Made by a program: the position numbers and the translations under genes. Below the pieces are notes generated by a model. The model was not told the DNA's origin and searched no databases. It worked only from the letters and a program-made list of their open reading frames with translations. This document shows positions 60,981 to 64,000 of a stretch of 64,000 bases of DNA, piece by piece. The DNA comes from Sphingomonas sp. CL5.1 (lineage in GTDB: Bacteria > Pseudomonadota > Alphaproteobacteria > Sphingomonadales > Sphingomonadaceae), in the NCBI RefSeq assembly GCF_013344685.1, contig NZ_CP050137.1, positions 4,271,001 through 4,335,000 on the forward strand, in the 5' to 3' direction. Every line of letters starts with the position of its first letter. The stretch's first letter is position 1.

Positions 60981-63212
60981 TTATCCCTCGATTCTGGAGA
61001 AATCCGCGACGCTGTGCACCGCAGCACGAACGCGCGCAAGCAGCGCGAGCCGGGCGTCGCGCTTGACGGGATCGGCGTCATTGACCGTCACCGTATCGAA
61101 AAAGGCGTCGATCGGCGCGCGCAGCGTGGCGAGCGCCGCCATCGCCGCCTCGAAATCCTCATTGGCGACCGCGCGCGCGGCGGCCGGCTCGGCGGCGTCG
61201 AGCGCCGCGATCAGCGCCGCTTCGTCGGGCTCCGGGGTCTGATTCACGCGGCCCGGCTCGTACTTCTCTTTCTTGAGGATGTTGGCCGCGCGCTTGTATC
61301 CCGCGAGCAGGTTCGCGCCGTCATCGGTGCCGATGAACGATTGCAGCGCATGGACACGCGCGAGCAGGCGGACGAGATCGTCCTCCCCGCCGAGCGCGAA
61401 CACCGCGTCGATCAGGTCATGCCGGACGCCCGCCTCGCGCTGCTGGACCTTGAGGCGGTCGGCGAAGAATCGGGTAACTTCATCCGCATGTGTGCCAGCG
61501 AAGAAAAGCGCCTTGGTGACCGCATCGTCAGCACTGCTTTGAGCGCCTTTCGTTCCCAGCAAACCGGAAATCGGACTATCGAGTGCAGCCGCGACGTGAA
61601 CATCCATCAGTCGCTGACCGACATCGGACAGCCCCTCACTCAAAACCTTATCAATTGAACCCGCAATATCGTGATGTGCGGGTTCGCTCGCCCAACCAAG
61701 CAACATCATTGTGAACAGAAATCGGTCGAAATCCAAACGAATGCCGATTTTAAGTATGATACTAATGCAGCCCAAGGCGGCCCGTCGCAAAGCAAACGGA
61801 TCTCGCGACCCACTCGGGCGCTCATCAATGCCGAAGAAACTCGAAATCGTATCGAGCTTATCCGCCAGCGACACCGCCACCGTAACCGGCGCGGTCGGCA
61901 CGTCATCGCCCTGTCCGACCGGCTTGTAGTGATCGCGGATCGCCTCGGCCACTTCGCGCGGCTCACCCTGCGCGGCGGCGTAGTATCCGCCCATCAGGCC
62001 CTGAAGCTCGGGGAACTCGCCGACCATGCCGGTGACGAGATCGGCCTTGCACAATTCCGCCGCGCGGCGCGCCAGCTTCGGATCGCAACCGGGGACGATC
62101 TTTTCCGTCGCCAGCCATTCCGCCAGCTTCGCGACGCGCTCCACCTTGTCGGCGACGGTGCCGAGCTTTTCGTGGAAGACGATCTTCTCCAGCTTCTTCG
62201 CCTGCACCTCCAGCGGCACCTTGAGGTCCGTCTCGTAGAAGAAGCGCGCATCCGAAAGCCGCGCGGCGAGCACCTTGCGGTTGCCCTCGACGATCTTCGC
62301 GCCGCCATCGGTCGCGGCGATGTTGGCGGTGCAGACGAAGGCGTTGGCGAGCTTGCCGTGCCCGTCGCGGCAGACGAAATATTTCTGGTTCACCCGCGCG
62401 GTGAGCTGGATCACCTCGGGCGGCACCTCAAGGAAGGCCGCGTCGAACCGGCCGAGCAGTGGCACGGGCCATTCGGTCAGCCCGGCATTCTCCGCGACCA
62501 GCCCCTCGTCCTCGATCAGTTCCAGCCCGGCCGCGCGCGCCAGCGCGGTCGCGCGGTCGCGGATGATCGCCATGCGCTCGTCCTGATCGACGATGACATG
62601 GGCGGCGCGCAGCTTCTCGACATAATCCGCCGCCGAGCCGATCGTGATGACGCCCGGATGGTGGAAGCGATGGCCGAGCGTCGCCGCCCCGCTCTCCACG
62701 CCCGCGACGGTGACGGAGACGATTTCGCCCCCGAACAGCGCGACGATGCCGTGCAGCGGGCGGACCCAGCGCTGGCTCTCTGTCGAGCGCGAGTCCGCGC
62801 CCCAGCGCATCGACTTGGGCCATGGGAAGGCGCGGATCACCGCCGGGATCGCCGCTGCCAGCACCTCCGCCGTCGCGCGGCCGGGGCGTTCGGTGACGGC
62901 GAACAGCACGCCGTCGCGCTCCTCCAGTTGCTCGCGCGTCAGGCCGGTCTTGCGCAGGAAGCCCTCCAGCGCCTGCGGCGGGGCGGATGCGCGCGGCCCC
63001 TTGATTTCCTCGCGCACCGCCTCGGTCGCGTCGGGCAGGCCGCGCAGGATCAGCGCGAGGCGGCGCGGGGTGGCCCAGGTAACCGTCTCCGCCGCAGAGA
63101 TGCCGGATTGCGCCAGCTCGGCCGCGAACAGGCGGGCGAGGTCCTCGCGCGCCTTGGCCTGCATCCGGGCGGGGATTTCCTCCGAGCGGAGTTCGAGCAG
63201 GAAATCGGTCAC
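60981..63212 (-). CDS. glyS: Glycyl-tRNA synthetase beta subunit
   Basis: Beta chain of the alpha2beta2 glycyl-tRNA synthetase; binds tRNA-Gly. It is 743 residues long, beginning with [18 protein letters not shown] (GTG at 63212, overlapping the glyQ TGA by 4 bases). Family blocks include [18 protein letters not shown] and [15 protein letters not shown] near the middle, and the C-terminal [25 protein letters not shown]. The part near 61621-61800 is markedly AT-richer (about 49% GC counted over 180 bases) than the rest of the gene; the frame is intact there. Confidence 0.95.
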   Translation of the reverse strand: MTDFLLELRSEEIPARMQAKAREDLARLFAAELAQSGISAAETVTWATPRRLALILRGLPDATEAVREEIKGPRASAPPQALEGFLRKTGLTREQLEERDGVLFAVTERPGRATAEVLAAAIPAVIRAFPWPKSMRWGADSRSTESQRWVRPLHGIVALFGGEIVSVTVAGVESGAATLGHRFHHPGVITIGSAADYVEKLRAAHVIVDQDERMAIIRDRATALARAAGLELIEDEGLVAENAGLTEWPVPLLGRFDAAFLEVPPEVIQLTARVNQKYFVCRDGHGKLANAFVCTANIAATDGGAKIVEGNRKVLAARLSDARFFYETDLKVPLEVQAKKLEKIVFHEKLGTVADKVERVAKLAEWLATEKIVPGCDPKLARRAAELCKADLVTGMVGEFPELQGLMGGYYAAAQGEPREVAEAIRDHYKPVGQGDDVPTAPVTVAVSLADKLDTISSFFGIDERPSGSRDPFALRRAALGCISIILKIGIRLDFDRFLFTMMLLGWASEPAHHDIAGSIDKVLSEGLSDVGQRLMDVHVAAALDSPISGLLGTKGAQSSADDAVTKALFFAGTHADEVTRFFADRLKVQQREAGVRHDLIDAVFALGGEDDLVRLLARVHALQSFIGTDDGANLLAGYKRAANILKKEKYEPGRVNQTPEPDEAALIAALDAAEPAAARAVANEDFEAAMAALATLRAPIDAFFDTVTVNDADPVKRDARLALLARVRAAVHSVADFSRIEG

Positions 63213-64000
63213 GCGGCATTCCATTCGGGATATTTCGCCTGCCATGCGGGCGTGTTCTTCTCGATCCACGCCGCGCAGCTCGCCTTGGCCAGATCGCGCA
63301 CGCGGCCGATATAGGCCTGCCGTTCCGCCACCGAGATCACGCCGCGCGCGTTGAGGAGGTTGAAGATATGGCTCGCCTCGATCGCCTGTTCATAGGCGGC
63401 GATCGGCAGCTTGGCGGCCAGCGCGTTCTCGCATTCGGCGGCCGCCTTGCGGAACAGGTCGAACAGCGCGTCGGTATCGGCGACCTCGAAATTCCACGTC
63501 GACATCTCGCGCTCGTTCTCGAGGAACACGTCCCCGTAACTGACGCCCTCGTCATTGAAGCGCAGGTCGTACACGTTGTCGACGTTCTGGATATACATCG
63601 CCAGCCGTTCGAGCCCGTAGGTCAGCTCGCCCGCCACCGGCTTGCAGTCATAGCCGCCCATCTGCTGGAAATAGGTGAACTGGGTGACTTCCATCCCGTC
63701 GCACCACACTTCCCAGCCCAGTCCCCATGCGCCGAGCGTCGGACTTTCCCAATCGTCCTCGACGAAGCGAATGTCGTGGACGCTCATGTCCACGCCGATC
63801 GCGGCAAGGCTGCCGAGATAGAGCTGTTGCAGGTCGGGCGGGCTGGGCTTCAGGATCACCTGATACTGGTAATAATGCTGGAGCCGGTTGGGATTCTCGC
63901 CATAGCGACCGTCGGTCGGGCGGCGGCTGGGCTGGACGAAGGCGGCGTTCCACGTCTCCGGCCCAAGCGCGCGCAGCGTGGTCGCGGGGTGGAAGGTGCC
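63209..64000 (-). CDS. glyQ: Glycyl-tRNA synthetase alpha subunit (5' end beyond window)
   Basis: Catalytic class II alpha chain of glycyl-tRNA synthetase. 263 residues are visible, starting inside the family block [39 protein letters not shown] (in parts) and running through the motif 2/3 regions to the stop; roughly the first 30 residues lie outside. The ATG near 63859 is not the start. It overlaps glyS by 4 bases. Confidence 0.97.
   Translation of the reverse strand, partial: GTFHPATTLRALGPETWNAAFVQPSRRPTDGRYGENPNRLQHYYQYQVILKPSPPDLQQLYLGSLAAIGVDMSVHDIRFVEDDWESPTLGAWGLGWEVWCDGMEVTQFTYFQQMGGYDCKPVAGELTYGLERLAMYIQNVDNVYDLRFNDEGVSYGDVFLENEREMSTWNFEVADTDALFDLFRKAAAECENALAAKLPIAAYEQAIEASHIFNLLNARGVISVAERQAYIGRVRDLAKASCAAWIEKNTPAWQAKYPEWNAA

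Overview
The window looks like a chromosomal segment of a high-GC alphaproteobacterium, most likely a sphingomonad (Sphingomonas or a close relative). This rests on GC-rich coding sequence, the rimP-nusA-ylxR-infB-rbfA-truB-rpsO-pnp order, a split gcvPA/gcvPB glycine decarboxylase, hisZ, a DUF2093 gene, a large TonB-dependent receptor and the style of the conserved proteins. It is mostly core genome. No rRNA, tRNA, CRISPR array, transposase or phage gene was recognised. The genus is an inference from protein character, not from a marker gene.

Layout. 1-2409: a multi-PAS sensor histidine kinase cut by the left edge. 2495-4537: glutamine-dependent NAD synthetase. 4544-11541 (minus): a glycine-cleavage operon (gcvT, gcvH, a SAM methyltransferase, gcvPA, gcvPB), then a nitronate monooxygenase and a membrane protein, all behind a tandem glycine riboswitch. 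11630-12865: a PQQ-type sugar dehydrogenase. 13039-24619 (plus): the transcription/translation block rimP-nusA-[tautomerase]-ylxR-infB-[VOC protein]-rbfA-tdk-[M50 protease]-truB-rpsO-pnp, with a 135-nt run of five consecutive perfect hairpins between rpsO and pnp. 25015-29567: a methyltransferase, a class II aldolase and clpB.

29622-38667 is the accessory part and the best candidate for an undescribed system. It holds a TonB-dependent receptor, a TPR-sulfotransferase downstream of it behind a terminator, a small secreted protein, and a four-gene minus-strand operon of Fe(II)/2-oxoglutarate oxygenases (two related Oxy_5-type proteins in tandem, a prolyl-hydroxylase-like protein and a TPR-aspartyl/asparaginyl hydroxylase). 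Its base composition is visibly poorer in GC than the flanks. The genes suggest hydroxylation and sulfation of some protein or peptide linked to outer-membrane uptake. No substrate is visible, so this is inference.

38732-64000 is again core: an M23 lipoprotein, DUF2093, xseA and purD (divergent, start codons sharing one base), a helix-hairpin-helix protein, a DnaJ-type chaperone, a YihY-type membrane protein, fabI, a GNAT acetyltransferase, aroC, a secreted Pro/Thr-rich protein, purA, hisZ, serA and serC (with a REP-like palindrome and a probable serC leader RNA), an extensin-like lipoprotein, a LOG-family protein, a membrane cytochrome c, pheA, a DUF1254/DUF1214 pair, ppdK, and glyS-glyQ (glyQ cut by the right edge). 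glyS carries an internal GC-poor patch that suggests a mosaic origin.
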